In this document: piece after piece, positions 25,401 to 38,409 of the stretch
How the letters are laid out: each line of letters begins with the position of its first letter
Position numbering within the stretch: the stretch's first letter is position 1
The notes under the pieces: model-generated
Database searches by the model: none
Told to the model about the DNA's origin: nothing
Seen by the model: the letters and a program-made list of their open reading frames with translations, nothing else
Position numbers and translations under genes: made by a program
Assembly: GCA_003864495.1 (NCBI GenBank)
Contig: ML133409.1
Coordinates: 1,862,861-1,926,860, forward strand
Direction: 5' to 3'
Source of the DNA: Nemopilema nomurai
Lineage: Eukaryota; Cnidaria; Scyphozoa; Rhizostomeae; Rhizostomatidae
DNA length: 64,000 nt

Positions 25401-26331
25401 ATTCTTGTCTGTCTGTATCTTGAAACACTCTTTCATGTCTACATTGATGTTTACAAACATTCTTGTCTACATGTGGTTGTTGGATGCACAGTGTACCTTG
25501 TCTAAGGCTATACATGGCGTCAGAAATATTTATAAAACATTCTTGCCTCTCCCTTCAATACAAGACAAGGACCTTTTCTCTATATACCATACTGTCTTTC
25601 TCCATCTTGCAGAACTGGGGATCAGCTGTGCCTTGTCCTTCTTCCTCAACAACAACAATGCTGTTTTTGCATTATAAAACTTACCATAGAAAACAAAATA
25701 AAAGCTCAACTGCAATGCTATCAGTAAATCAGAGAACTGTGCCACCCTCATATCTGACCATAAACACCAGCCTAATGCTTGTCAACCTTTCTATCAGTTC
25801 ACTAAGTATTTTTAGAATCACCTGCAGCACTTTCATTGGCCCTTGACTCCCTCTCCATGATGAGCAGATGAATGTTATCTCATTTCCAAACTTTAAAACA
25901 TCCCTTGTCATGCCACACATCATGATGCCAAAAATCTTGGACTAACATACATTTGTCATATACCTTTTTAATGCAAAGTTTTGAGGATTAGTAGTTGTCA
26001 TTATAATTACCATAATTATCATTACCATTGCAAAAGGCAAATTGTCCTTTGTGAAAACAGGCAAATCAGTTTCAAATGATCACTTTCAATTGTAAATTGT
26101 TTCAATTTCGTTCAGTTTCAGCTGTCAAATTATCAAGTTATACTTGATTGTAATTTTAACTACCTCATTCTGATGATATTCACATATGCAATATAAAGTT
26201 CATGTGATAATGTTCATTTTTAGGTCCATGCTGATGTTGATGATCTTGGAAAAGGTCGCCATGAACTAAGCCTTACAACAGGCAATGCTGGTGCAAGATT
26301 GGCATGTGGTGTTATTGGTATTGCAAAGTAA
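22468..26331 (+). CDS. SOD1: Cu/Zn superoxide dismutase, cytosolic (4 exons)
   Basis: The enzyme dismutes superoxide to oxygen and hydrogen peroxide in the cytosol. Exons 22468-22539, 23616-23779, 24483-24600 and 26224-26331 join to 153 aa, the length of human SOD1. All metal ligands are present and fall on human mature numbering: Cu ligands H46, H48, H63 and H120 ([10 protein letters not shown]119-H120), Zn ligands H63, H71, H80 and D83 ([14 protein letters not shown]). The disulfide pair C57/C146 and the substrate-guiding R143 ([16 protein letters not shown]) are also conserved, so it should be active. The N-terminus [19 protein letters not shown] has no signal peptide, supporting the intracellular form. 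Intron 3 (about 1.6 kb) carries a LINE remnant. All introns are GT-AG. Confidence 0.97.
25190..25515 (-). mobile_element. degraded 3' end of a non-LTR retrotransposon (LINE) ORF
   Basis: The minus strand encodes the characteristic C-terminus of CR1/L2/Rex-like reverse-transcriptase ORFs: YYDTR, then an F-containing stretch, then [18 protein letters not shown] followed by an IK and, after a stop, a FHWKLKL-type tail. The classical pattern is Y-N-T-R ... YG-x-RS-I-x-Y-x-G-x-x-x-WN-x-IP. Only the last ~90 codons are recognisable and upstream RT motifs are absent, so this is a 5'-truncated, dead copy lying antisense in SOD1 intron 3. Confidence 0.75.
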
Positions 26332-26610
26332 TTGCAGAACTTACAAGCCATACACTTTTCACTGGATGGTGACATTAGTTCACAAGCTGATTTGTAGTTC
26401 AATTTTAATTTGTCTGAGAACAAGTATGCATATGATTACACACTATTCACTTGAAGAACATTAACTGAAGAAAGCATCCTTTAAGGGAAGCTTCAGGGAC
26501 ATGTCTGTACATGGATTGAACAATTCATTTTTTGTAAAGTTTAGAATCAAAGAAGCTGAGAATATTTGTGCCACTTTTTTGAAGCCCCTATCCAAAGTTA
26601 AAGACCTAGA

Positions 26611-26616
26611 ATTAAA
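26611..26616 (+). terminator. putative SOD1 poly(A) signal ATTAAA
   Basis: This ATTAAA lies 280 bp after the SOD1 stop. No AATAAA is obvious nearby. Confidence 0.35.
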
Positions 26617-27642
26617 AACATGAAAACTTTAACATTGTTCTGAGATGTATCTATTTAAAGAAGACCTGTTTTGTTTGTTTTGGTTTTTATGTTTACTTCA
26701 TGAAAAGGTGCAATGTTTTGAGCAGATTATCTGTTTAAGATGACATTGCCAGTTATAACTTCTGGCATATGTGGAGTTTAATGTAGGTTAACTTCTTTTG
26801 GAATGTTCATGAACAGAAATTCAGTCCTAGTGTAAGCAAAATCAATGGTCAATTTCACTCAAGGAAGGGCTTTTTAAAAAGTTTACCAAAATGGTTAAAT
26901 TATTGCAGGGAATATTCGAGCCATCAAATTGTAGAGCTGACTGTCAATTTACTGACTATGTTGTTAGTCTTAGCTGTTTTGTAGATAAAACAGTCATTTT
27001 CATGTTTAGAAACACAAAGCATTTGACTTATGGTCTTTGGTAATGGTGTTGGATAGAAAAGATGATATTGTGGTTCGTGATATTGGGAAGATTTTTATGT
27101 ATTTTGGACAGGTTCAAAAATCCCACCTTAAGCAAACGCATGTTTTCAAGGGGCTTGGGTAATCAGTTTAAGATGGGATTCTCTCAAAAAGAAACATTTC
27201 TTGATTCTATCGAGAATACATTTGGTGGCTGTATGGAATGGTATGGAAGAATGGATTCATGTTGAAATTTCAAAGCTTGGTTCCATGCGATAAGCAATGT
27301 ATTTCAACTAAGTATGAATTTCAATTTTAGCTAATTACATGATTGGAAACAATTATTTGGGACATCGCAGAGAAGTAGGAATAATTAAACCCCTGTATAA
27401 AGGTTTTGTGTGCAATTCCCACTGTAAGAGCTCGATTCCTGATGAATTCTTTTCAGGGCCCTAGTTCCGTCCCTCGTCCCCACTCCCCTAAAAAGATCCT
27501 GCCTTGAACCAACAAACATTTGAAACAATGACGTCAGAATATTAATGTCCCGCCATTTAACAGTTGCCTCGATTTCAGTGTTTGCTCACTGAGCTTCTTG
27601 TTGAGTACGCGGAGTGTGTAGAGCTGTGGCGAAGTTAGCAAG
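26617..27642. other. intergenic between SOD1 and the first RRM gene
   Basis: No gene is supported. The last ~60 bp should be the 5' UTR of the RRM gene; its start sits within AAGATGGC (27640-27647), a YY1-type context. Confidence 0.45.
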
Positions 27643-30592
27643 ATGGCATCAAGTAAAGTTTACGTTGGAGGTTTGCCATGGAGATGCAGTGCTGATGATT
27701 TGAGACAAGTTTGCTCAAAGTTCGGCGTTGTTGAAGATGGTATGCGGAATATTCTTTCCTTTGCTCGCCGCTAAGGGTTTCAAAAAGTAACTCAGCAGTA
27801 CCTGTTGATTTATTCTAGGCCTATCTTCGTTTTGGATTAGTGAATGCGAAGGTCAAATGTACCGCCTTTGATAATTTGAAAAGCCAAAAAATTACCCATA
27901 AAAGAAGTTTTGCCATCCTAAGACGTTTTAGGGAATTTGCATCTGCACAATGTTTTATCAGCATCCGCTAGAAGTCCATCGACAGGTTGCAGATATCTTT
28001 AGACACGTGCTTTATCAGTTATCGATTGAATATGTTATCTCTCTTTTAGAAAGCTATGTAAACAAAGAGATATGATTTGCTAACTTCCAATAAATAGAAA
28101 ATGGTTTCAATTATCTTTGTCAGATAGAAGAAAGTGCGGACGGCTTTGTCGTTAGGAAAAACGTAGTTGTTGTGATTTTGCGTTGACTTGTTATTTTATC
28201 AAATTTAAAACACAACTGATTTACCTGTCAGAGGTCTCCGGCATACCTGCACATCAAGCGGTTATCACTGATTAACTTGTTAATCGCTCTGCGCTCTTGA
28301 ATTTGTGTTGTTTTCCTGCCTTTATTGCACATGTATCTACTTGTTTGGAGCATTTTTTTAAGTTTTTCTTACTTATGTGAATATGTCTTTCCACTTACAT
28401 TCCTTCAAAAAGAAAGGTAACCCCAGCATTTATAGTTGTGGCTATAAAATCTTCATGAAAACAGCCCAGTTTTACATAAATGTGTAATGGAAATGTTGCG
28501 GAATATTAAAGTGAATGATAAGGTTTTATAAAACAAATCTCTGCATCATAAAGATAATGTTGAATGTCTGAATATTTATGTAAGGTAAGAATTGAACTGT
28601 TGTGGTATGGGTTTCCAAGTTATTAAGATAATTCTTATTGGTCTTTTTGTATATGTTGAAAAACGGAGAATTCCTCTTTCTAAAGCAGCAAGAACATAGC
28701 TATCTTAACTGTCTGATGATTAGAGCTAGATTAAATTATGGTAGATATCAACGATTTCTTTTACTAGCTTTTGATTTTGTAGAATTTTATGCATACATCT
28801 GGTACCAAAAAGCCTTTCTTTGTGAAAACATTTGGTACTGCTACATCGTCAAAGGCATATATGCTGCATTCCCGTGGCAAGCCTTGTTTGCTGTGTTAAA
28901 AACCTCTTGTTTATTCACCTCTTGGCTTTCTTATTTTGATTTTATACATGTTGACTTTTATTCTTATGTTTGTTATTATTTCGAATGGAAATATGCGAGG
29001 CTTCATAAAAAGTTGCTGTCAGTTCAAGTCTGTTTCTTTAATTGTGAGATATCACCATCATTAGCAGGATCTCAGAATTGCAAATACTAATTTGGGTGTG
29101 CATATGGTCAAGCTTTCATAGTGTTGTTGACATTTGTGAATATTTGTGACCAGCATTATATGCTCTGTAAGGGATTATCTTGAAGACCAGAGAGAGAGGT
29201 ACTGGTAACCTCTGGGAGACAACCTTGTTTATCCACCCTTGTGTGCATTTTCACAATTTCATGATTTCAAAAGTTACAATGTGCATGATACCTTTAATGA
29301 AACATAGCATGATGTTTGAAAGTCAATTGTCCAAAATGTGAAAATTTGCTGAATATTAAACAGAATACTGTTTGGACTTAATTATATGTTGAGGAGGACT
29401 GAATGATAACCCTGTTGCATTTGATGACTTTAGTATGCCTCACCCTTACTAATATTAAAATTGCGTTTGTTGTGGTTTCAAAAGCACTAGTTGATTTAAA
29501 AGCACAAGAAAGTGTAGTGCCACAGTCAGCATGTAGTTTGGTGACGCAACTGTAAGAACAAAATCAAAATTTTAAAGCTGCTCAGATATATTGAAATGCT
29601 ATCTAAGATCCATGATAATTGCATGATTCAGCATCACTACAGGAAATGAGTTTACTATTTAGGCTCACAATTTTTACTTCATCCCTTGATTTTAACAAAC
29701 CTTACTATTTTCATTTGGCTTTACAACATTTGGTTTTTTATCTACAGCATTTATTGTTATGGACAAAACTGGGGCTGCTCCAAGGTCAAAGGGGTTTGGC
29801 TTTGTCACATTTACCGATGCTAATGATGCTGCTACATGTCTTCGCAGCTTAAATGGCTCTGTAAGTTTCTTTATGGGTCTTCTAACTATCCTTGCTTTAA
29901 TATGATGATGTACAGTTGCCACTTGAATAAGACACAGGATTGCCATGCATCCCAGACAAATGTTGCCCCCAATTATCCTTGTTAGTCAAAGTCTTAAAAT
30001 CTCTGTTGGTGGTTAAGAGTTTAATAAAAATGCATTTCTAAAAGAATTTAGTAGTTAAACAGGGACCTGTTTTACCACATCGATGAGTTTTGTTTTGCTT
30101 TGTATAGAATGAATCATGTTTTTATGGTCAATGTTTTACCAACTTCTCCTCTTAAGCATTCAGTCTAGTTTAAAAAGAATTTTTTCTTTACAGGAATATG
30201 GAGGAAGGGTACTCAAGGTTGGCATGGCCCACAAGGAAACAGGTGCAGGGAATGTGGCTGGCTATAGCAGACAACAAAGAGGGTATGGGGCAGGTAGTTA
30301 TGGTGGTGGCGGGTATGGAAGAGGAGGCTATGGCAATACCTATGGTTTCAGTGGTGAGTACAACCAACTTGGAGCACAGGGCAGTGGCTACAGTGCTGGT
30401 TATGGTGTGGGTGATAGTTTCGTGCGGGCTGATGGCTATGGAAGCAGCTATGCAGGTGGAGACTTCAGTAATGGCAACTACAACCAGTATGCACAGGACA
30501 ATGTAGCATTTGGAAGCACAGGAAGAGGTTTTGACGCAAACAACCAATACAGTGGGTACAGCAGCTTCAGTTTTGGTGGAGCTGGCTATTGA
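27643..30592 (+). CDS. RRM protein with Gly/Tyr/Ser-rich tail (CIRBP/hnRNP-like), copy 1
   Basis: This is an RNA-binding protein of the CIRBP/RBM3/glycine-rich class, probably acting on RNA in the nucleus and stress granules. Exons 27643-27739, 29748-29860 and 30194-30592 give 202 aa. A single RRM occupies ~5-82, with RNP2 VYVGGL (6-11) and RNP1 KGFGFVTF (47-54). The tail (~84-202) is low-complexity, rich in G, Y, S, N and Q with repeated GYG/GGY and few Arg, resembling a prion-like phase-separating domain rather than an RGG box. Exon 2 is 113 nt with phases 1 and 0, identical in length and phase to the paralogue downstream, so the two arose by tandem duplication. Vertebrate one-to-one orthology cannot be assigned. 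Confidence 0.88.
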
Positions 30593-33500
30593 ACTGCTGT
30601 TCATGTGTTGTGAGTATTGCTATCAAGAAATCAAATGACATGAGGCTTTTGACAAGTGTTTTCCAGAAGCCTCATTAGGTTTTCCATCAATTTTGGAAGT
30701 GAATTATACCTTTCTTAATCATTCCTTACCAGTTCAATATCAAGTGGGGATATTGATACTTGTCAGAGAATATTGTCAGTTGTTGCAGTGAGAACCAAAT
30801 ATTTCTTTCTTTCAGAAAGCTGTGATTTGTGTCCCTTGTATTGAGTATCTGGATAAGATAAAATACTTATGTTATTTCTGCTTAAGATTTCATATTGAAT
30901 TTGCAAATTGCTGAATGGTGTGCAAATGACTCCTTTTTAGATACCTTTTCAATCTATATTTTTGATTTTTTTAACAGTCTTTACTACCCCAATATTTTGT
31001 ATTTTGAAAAACAGTGCTTCTTCTCTAACAATGGACTATGATTAGAGTTGCTGCTACGATTTGCTGCCTCACAATTTTGACAGTGTATCCCATTTGATTT
31101 TCCTCCATAGTTGGTTCAAAGATGGTAGAAAGATTTTGATCATGGTTGATTGTCTTGAGAAGATGAAAACAAATTGCTTTAGAAGATAGATGACGTTGCT
31201 GCACACTGAGGACCTTCAGAAAAGGAAGTGATGCGTTTTATTTTAGTATGCTTTAGTCAATAGTTGTAGGATGTTAAGATGTACAGTAATGATTGGGCAG
31301 TGGATATTGATTGTTTGCTATGGGTCTCATGATCAAGGGTTGGATTCTGTCAGCTGGTTAAGGAAGAGCTTTATCAACTAATCATTGTTTTTATTCAACC
31401 TATTCCAAATTGTTTGATAGCGATTCTTGTTGCTATGATTGTATACCCTGGCACAATTTCTTCTTGTTGGTGTTTTAGATCTTATCTGGAAGTAGAATGG
31501 ATTGTTTGATATAATATGATGTTGTTTTTACTGTTCCTGTCACAATTTCAGGAATCACTTTTTGCACACAGTCTGTTTTTTAGATTTTTAAACACGTTGT
31601 AGTTGTTTCATTTTCTCAAGGTCAACATAGTATTCCTTTAAACATGAAGCACTGAGTTCGTGTTGAAAGATCAATTTATTGACAAAAGTTGTTATGCAGT
31701 AGCAAAATTTTCAGTTATTCCACACACCGCAGTTTGTTTCTTAGCCATTTTGTACCTTGCTTCGCATCCTACCCCAGTTGCCTTATATTTTGAAAACGTC
31801 AAAGCCTCTTAGAACTGTTGTTGGAATTTTTATCTAGAAAATATCTAGAAAGTAGAGCCATTTTAAGCGAATGCAGTGAAGACCTGTTGACCAATGCTTC
31901 ATGATTGTAGTATCCACTGACCCCTATGCCCCCTCTAGGTGACAATGTTGAGCCTGTTCCGTTCCATGTCAGCTATTTGTCTTACTTTATTGTTAGACTG
32001 GTTTTGCTGTTTAGTTGTATTTTGCAATAGGTTATTTAAATCTGATTGTTGGCTTTGATTTTTATAGCATCGTATAACGATACAGTTTCTATGTTTTTAA
32101 ACTACACCATAAAGTACCTTCAGACATCTTATGAATTACATATTTGTGATTGTAAAGAAATTTTTACAGATGGCATTATCCAACAACTGTGACTTAGTGA
32201 GACGGCAGTTTGAGCGACTTCAGGAAACCAGTATCTTTTCCATAAGGTTACCTGTGCACCCTATAAACATTTCAGCAGCTATCAACTTTGATTCGCGGAA
32301 AATTAGTCTCAGATTGACTTCGTCTTTACTTTTTATCTGTAGCAATATACCCCAATTTAGCTCCTTTCTCTAACCCAGATTTTTCCATATTTTTTTAAAT
32401 TCATGTCAAGTGTCCCCATGCACCTTCGAATCTGTTGTCAGCACCATTAACTGCCTCGACATCTCCATGCCCCAATCTTTTGGTTCAGAATTTTGAAATA
32501 ATACCGATAGAATAGACCGTTGCTGCAAGGATAAGTCATATCAAACTGCTTTTTCACCGTCTTGTCAACGACGATTTCAACGATGTGAAATTTGCACTGT
32601 GTGTTACTGACAAATATTGAAGTTATAAATATAAGAGTCGTTTTATTGCCCGTTTATTACGAAGATAACTGAATCTGTTACCCATTTGATATTTGCAGTT
32701 GATCCAAACCAATACAGGCAATTGTGCCCTTTGGTAAAAACGGTTGGTGTGTTTTCGGCATGGCTGTGAAGCTCATTCCAAACTTGCAACTTAGTCTAAA
32801 CATGATTTCATAATCGTACCTAAAGGTGATCGCTCATTACCAGAGATAGTGTTTTGTGCACTTCTTTCAGATTGAATGGATTTCCTTATGTTGGGCGTTT
32901 CTTGTCGCATTAGGTAATTTACTTGTTTACGATTTCTTCTGGCTAGTAGACATGGGCTGTACCCAGCAGCCTTCCGCTAGCTATTTGGCTCGGTTTGCCA
33001 GTATGGTTTGGATTAACTTGAAGATTTGGATTTGAAAATCTCTGCTTTGTTAATTGATGTAAGTTTTGTTCCAGTCTTTACGAGATGTAAATATCGTATC
33101 GATGCAAGCATTGTGGTGAACCCTCCATTCCTTCGTTTTTCTTTAGTTCCACTCTCGATCAGTTCAAATGCGCAGTTTGTTTCCACCTGAAGCCTATTCC
33201 GAGTTCGGTAATGAAGTGTAAAAGATTTTGCTCTAATTATTAACCAAACGACTCCGTGATTAGTTTGATTGCAGGGACAGAAAAGAACTGACTACACTTA
33301 ATGCTACCTGAACCGAAGTTATCCATGGTTACCTACAACAGTTCAGTTCAACGACCCCTCTCTCCCCCTCTCAGTTTTGCTGCTAATGAGCCGCGGCTAA
33401 AACTTTACGAAAGTTTGCTGCATGAAGCAAAATGAAAAGTCAAGAAAGCGGAAAGTTTTGGTTGAGTCTAAATCTGACTGGCAATTAATGCCCTGTTATG

Positions 33501-34891
33501 CACGGAGTCAGAAGGGACATAGCAGAAGCTAGGGGACAACAAAAATTAGGGGGCACTACTGAAGCGTGCTCCAAGCTCAGGATAGAAAGCTTTTTTCTTG
33601 TTAAAAACATAACCCTTTCAACATGCTCTATGCTACAATGTCCCTTAGTACAATAAAGCGTCTTTATTTATTCTGAATTACGCGATGTTCAACATGACAA
33701 ACTTATTCTTAACTTGCTTCTCTGGGTCCCCTACCGCTGCTTCCTAAAACACACTTCTAGTTTGCGGCGAAAAAAAATAGATTCCTACCTAACAAGGGAA
33801 CAGATTTTAGCAAATATTTCAAATTTGACTGAGTTTGAGTTTTATTTAAGTCGAGACAAGGTACTTCTTTTTATGATTACTTGCTTTCCCGAGCATAAGA
33901 GGACATTAATACTTATCTAGTGTAAACAACTGAGGACCTAATTAGGTCCCTTGTCGCACCCCTAGTTCCATTTCATTAATGTCCGCATTGCAAAGCACTG
34001 GAGTTTCAATCACTCACTCTTCATTACAGTGATATTGTGGACAACACGTGTAGTGGTCTCAAGATGTTCTAGAATGCTGTTTCACATTTCAGTTCATATA
34101 CATGCTTTTTTATAAGGAACCTACCCCGTGGCCTAGTTCCAAAGTTCCTTATTCGTAGACCTCAAATCATCAGATCCAAAAGTTCCTTAAGTTCTCACTT
34201 ACGGTGTTTTGACTACAATAAGCCTTATCACTTAATAGAGCGAGGGGCGAGACAGCATATGCGGAAACTACTCAATGAAGCACTTGGCAGGCAGCAGCCA
34301 ATAGAATCGAAGGAAAATTTTGCAAAAACTGATTCGTAGCCTAAATAAAAATAAAGCCCAATGAACAGCCATAAAGCCACTTCCCACTCTCCAACTACTT
34401 TCTGATTCAAACCATCTTCGTATTCACACCAAGTGTTGAATGTAGTGATCACAGAAGGAAGCAACGAGCAGAAAAGGGAAGTTGTTAAAAAGAAGGGAAT
34501 TGGGGATACCAAATGACTTGCAATACCTTGAATTTGCAATATTCCAATGATACAGCGTACTTTTGTATTAGAATGTTTGAACGACTTATACAACTGTACA
34601 AGATATTGGAAGCAGGACTAGAACTCTCTTCCTATAGTTACGATCCGTCCCGAGAACCATTGCAGCATAAGGAGTAGATAAAGTTATTTGAACTAAACTT
34701 CCCACGGTTGAAACTTCTAAAAAAGCTTTAATTTTGTACAAATTTATGCAAAGAAGCGTTAATTATTCAGGGGCATGAGGCGAGCGATCCCACAATCCCT
34801 GGTACAACGCGTGTTTTGCCCTCCCTTCTCCCTTTCATCAACGAAGCTTAGCAGAGGCAGTTGTACATCGAGCAAGCTTATTTAATACAGA
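30593..34891. other. long interval between the two RRM genes
   Basis: It probably includes a long 3' UTR of copy 1 (no near AATAAA; the first one noted is 33652-33657) and the promoter of copy 2. A 121-codon minus-strand frame at 34228-34593 has no splice or family support. A 16-bp perfect palindrome lies at 33934-33949. Confidence 0.45.
33934..33949. repeat. 16-bp perfect palindrome
   Basis: GGACCTAATTAGGTCC is its own reverse complement. It contains the homeodomain core TAATTA, so it could be a dimeric homeodomain site; this is inference. Confidence 0.7.
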
Positions 34892-36980
34892 ATGGGAACT
34901 GAAGGGCGAAGAATATACGTCGGAGGATTGCCGTACAAGGCTGATGAAAGAGATTTAAGAGACCTGTGCAATAAATATGGGAGAATCGAAGATGGTGAGT
35001 TGGGAAAATGGCCTTTTTAAATACATGCCAGCCTTCAACCCAGGCCGTTGCCTGTCCAGTAATAATTGCGTTTCTTGTGAAAGAAAGTGGAACTATACAG
35101 CATGGTCATAGCAAAAGCTTTTCTTTTATTTCGTGATAACTTGATAGCTGCTGGACGCAGGCCTTGCGAGTCATGTCTTCTCATTTTATATGACCAGACA
35201 TAGCGAGGCGTGCAAAATCAAATCCTGTCCTCCACCTTGGTGCCTTGAATAGATGGGTGACCTTGACTATATCACGGGATACAACTCTGTTTCTTTATTA
35301 ATTCACATCCTTTAATTGTGTTTTGAATACAGTCCAGCAACAAGGCTTTAAATAATAGCGTTCAATTTAAAATTTGTAGAGATGTTGCAAGTAACCCACC
35401 TTTAATCTTACTTGATAGACGTCCATTTAATCTTTGTTTAAAAATTGAAGACGGTGAATTATTTTATAACAACTTAAGTTACTATTTAGTTTTTTCATTA
35501 TTACTGTAGTTTTTTATATCTCAATGCCATACAACAAAAGCACATTACCTCTGAGGGCCACACTGAAGTTTAGACCATTTGCACAACCATTTGCATCAGT
35601 AAACCAATCTATGTATCGAATTTAGTCCACATATCTATATTTGCCTGATATTGATGTCAATTTCAAAGTTAGTTGCTATACTATGCCAAGGGTCCTCTGG
35701 CCTAGATATTTATGAATCCCCAAATGCAAATTATTGATATTTGTACACGTAAATGAAGAAGAAATGCAATAAAATGCAAAACAAAAGAACAAGTAAATTC
35801 CTCCATTCTTTTATCCCAGATATGCAACAACTTTTTGCAAAGCACCTTGTTGTATTCAGCCTTTCATCCAATATGTGATTAAAAATGTGATTGCAGGCAT
35901 GAGCCCATAGAGCATTGCCTGCAATGGTAATAACTACTTTAAAGGGTTGCAGGTAGTACATGTATTTTGTGCCTTACGTTACACTGAGGTTGCTGTCTTA
36001 AAATGACAGTATTGGTATATATAAAGTTATTGTAATACATATGATTTTAGTATTGTAATAGAAACTTTGTCTCCTCACAGCATTTATTGTACTGGACAAG
36101 TATTCAGACCACAGAAGGTCAAAAGGCTATGGTTTTGTTACATTTGAGGACAAGGCTGATGCACGTGACTGCATTGATGCTCTAGATGGCACTGTATGTT
36201 TCATTTTTGCCCATTAGATGTTCCTCTCTTATGTATCTTGTTGAGCTTAAATTGAGGCTCCTGTATAAATATTGAAAATTTCTAGTCATTGACCTTATAT
36301 TGTAGGGGATAGGAAGGTTTTAATGTAGATGATTATGTAGCCTTTTATGCATAAATCCTCCCATGTGCTCTTTTAATTTATTCTAGAGTGGTCAAATAGG
36401 AATGGTCAAATAATCACAAGCCTCATTTATGTTGCCTACAGTTTGTTAATTATAGTGCCATAGAATTTTTGTTTTTATTTATTTAATCAAATTTAAACTG
36501 TGTTTACAAGTTTTTCATATGGCTCACTAATAGTATTTATATATTTAGGAAGTGTGAACTAATACTGTTTGTTTTTTAAATTGCCTCAGATACCAATATG
36601 TGTAGGGCACTTGCTCATTCCTAGTAAAGAGTTAGAGAGGCTGATCATGCAGACAATTGTATGTCAATAGCACAAACTGGTAATAGAAATTAAGAAGAAT
36701 TTTTATTTTATTAATTTAGGATTATGACGGAAGGAGGCTCACTGTTCAGGAGGCACGACCAAATAATAACAGCAGAGGAGGTGGTGGTGGTGGCAGGAGA
36801 GACTATGGAGGAAGAAGAGATGGAGGTAGTTACAGGGGTAGTCGTGGAGGAGATCGTGATGACTATGGGAGCCGCGATCGTGGATATGGTGGTGGTAGTA
36901 GTGGTGGTGGTAGCGGCGGCGGTGGTGGTGGCGGTGGCAGAAGCCGACGAGATAGCTATGGTGATAGGGATCGCTACTGA
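34892..36980 (+). CDS. RRM protein with RGG/glycine-rich tail (CIRBP-like), copy 2
   Basis: Tandem paralogue of the preceding RRM gene. Exons 34892-34994, 36081-36193 and 36720-36980 give 158 aa. RNP2 IYVGGL is at 8-13 and RNP1 KGYGFVTF at 49-56; exon 2 again has 113 nt and the same phases. The tail (~86-158) differs in kind: it is rich in Arg, Gly, Asp and Tyr (SRGGG, RRDYGGRRDGG, RGSRGGDRDDYG) with a pure glycine run encoded by GGT/GGC repeats, ending SYGDRDRY. That RGG/RDY tail is closer to CIRBP and SR-like proteins and is a likely target of arginine methylation and transportin import (family knowledge). A poly(A) signal at 37994 implies a 3' UTR of about 1 kb. Confidence 0.88.
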
Positions 36981-38015
36981 GGTACAGTTATGTTTAATTT
37001 TTGCGACTTTGCTTTGTCTTGTTTTTTAAGTTTTGTAGATGAAGGAGAAAATTGGTGGTGAGTAGATTTTCAGGCAGATGACAGAGAGGCAAGCAGTGTT
37101 TGTGCTCCTTATATTCAAGTGTATTGCTTGTTGTCTTGGATCCTGCATCCACCAAAGTTGCATTTTCATGGAACAAAGACAGCGTCTGGAGGTTTCTTGA
37201 GCTAGGCTCTTTCTTAAGCTTGTAGCAGATAAAGTACCATTGTCTCCAAACCAGCTTCTTCGGCCACAGTAAAACTGGTGCCTGCTGAACATGTGCCGCT
37301 AAACAGTTATTGTGCTTGTTTCTTGTGCCACTTGTTTCCACTGCCCCTTTTTGTTCCAAAGCCCGAGTTCCATGTGTACACAATGCAGTTGCCTATACAT
37401 GTTCCCACTGACCTGGCATCTAATGAATGAATCTTTGTTCTTGTCCGAAAAGGCATCAGTGGTATGATGTGTGCTGCTGCCAACCATCCAACTTCTGGAT
37501 CTGCTGCAAAGACAAGGCAGATCAACATTGGATTTATTGTAAAGACCTTGCGACCAATGCATAACTTTTGTTGCTTAATGCATTTTAGACCTTTTGTATC
37601 TAGATCTTTTACCTTTGATGCTATAGGGTATAGGCCCTTGGTGAAAAATGCTAACTGGGGCAATTTATTTCCCAATTGTGTCAATATTTGGTGATACAGT
37701 GTTCTTTGTGAAACCTTCCAATCAATGGGGGACACCCATTTTGCAGGGTAAACATAGCATTTAGTTTTATTGTCATACAATTGAACATCTGAAACGCCTG
37801 GCCAGTTTTTAAAACTTGTTAATTTCCATTGTCTTACGCATAAATGTTTTGAGACCCAGAGAGATTTTCGTATTGTATCAATTTATTTCACTGTTAAAAT
37901 CTATGCTGTCTTCCATCTGTTTTTCTATTATTATTATTCGTTGAAAGAAAAGAAATACAGGTTTTCAGGCACATTCAACACAGCTGGCAATCCAATAAAA
38001 ACTTTTGCAGCTCTG
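36981..38015 (+). other. probable 3' UTR of RRM copy 2
   Basis: No + strand exon is visible. AATAAA at 37994-37999 is the first good poly(A) signal. A 157-codon antisense frame at 37307-37780 lacks any recognisable feature. Confidence 0.5.
37994..37999 (+). terminator. putative poly(A) signal AATAAA (RRM copy 2)
   Basis: CCAATAAAAAC about 1 kb after the stop codon; a further AATAAA lies at 38126-38131. Confidence 0.5.
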
Positions 38016-38409
38016 TATTTTTTTTGGTGGCATAAATTAAAAGCAAATGGGTTGTATAGATCAGCAAGGCTAATTTGTATAAGTTTACTTTATCACTTAT
38101 AGCCTGCCTGCGTTTAAGTACGATGAATAAACAGAATTACATGAGCATGATCATTCTATGCTTAAAGTCCTTCTAAGCTCTTACTGGCGAAGAGCTTGGA
38201 AGTTCCAATAGGATATATTCCTTCCAATCCACTAGCCACAGCCCTGTCAGTAACTTACAAAGTATTTGCATAAACCTTGTTCGATAAGTGGTGTGAGCTC
38301 AAATAGTGGGTTAGATTTTTTCTTTTTTACCACTGTTGTAAAGCTCGATGCACGCATCAGAAATTGTTGTCCAGAACTGGCTGCAATTGTGCAGAATCTG
38401 AAAAGTCAC

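Noticed and set aside
28638..29090. 150-codon + strand open frame in intron 1 of RRM copy 1
   Set aside because: It starts at TTG, is dominated by Phe/Tyr/Leu as expected of AT-rich DNA, has no splice context and sits wholly inside an intron.
37307..37780. 157-codon minus-strand frame opposite the 3' UTR of RRM copy 2
   Set aside because: It starts at TTG, has no recognisable domain or splice signals, and its length is within what chance gives here. Kept only as a weak candidate.
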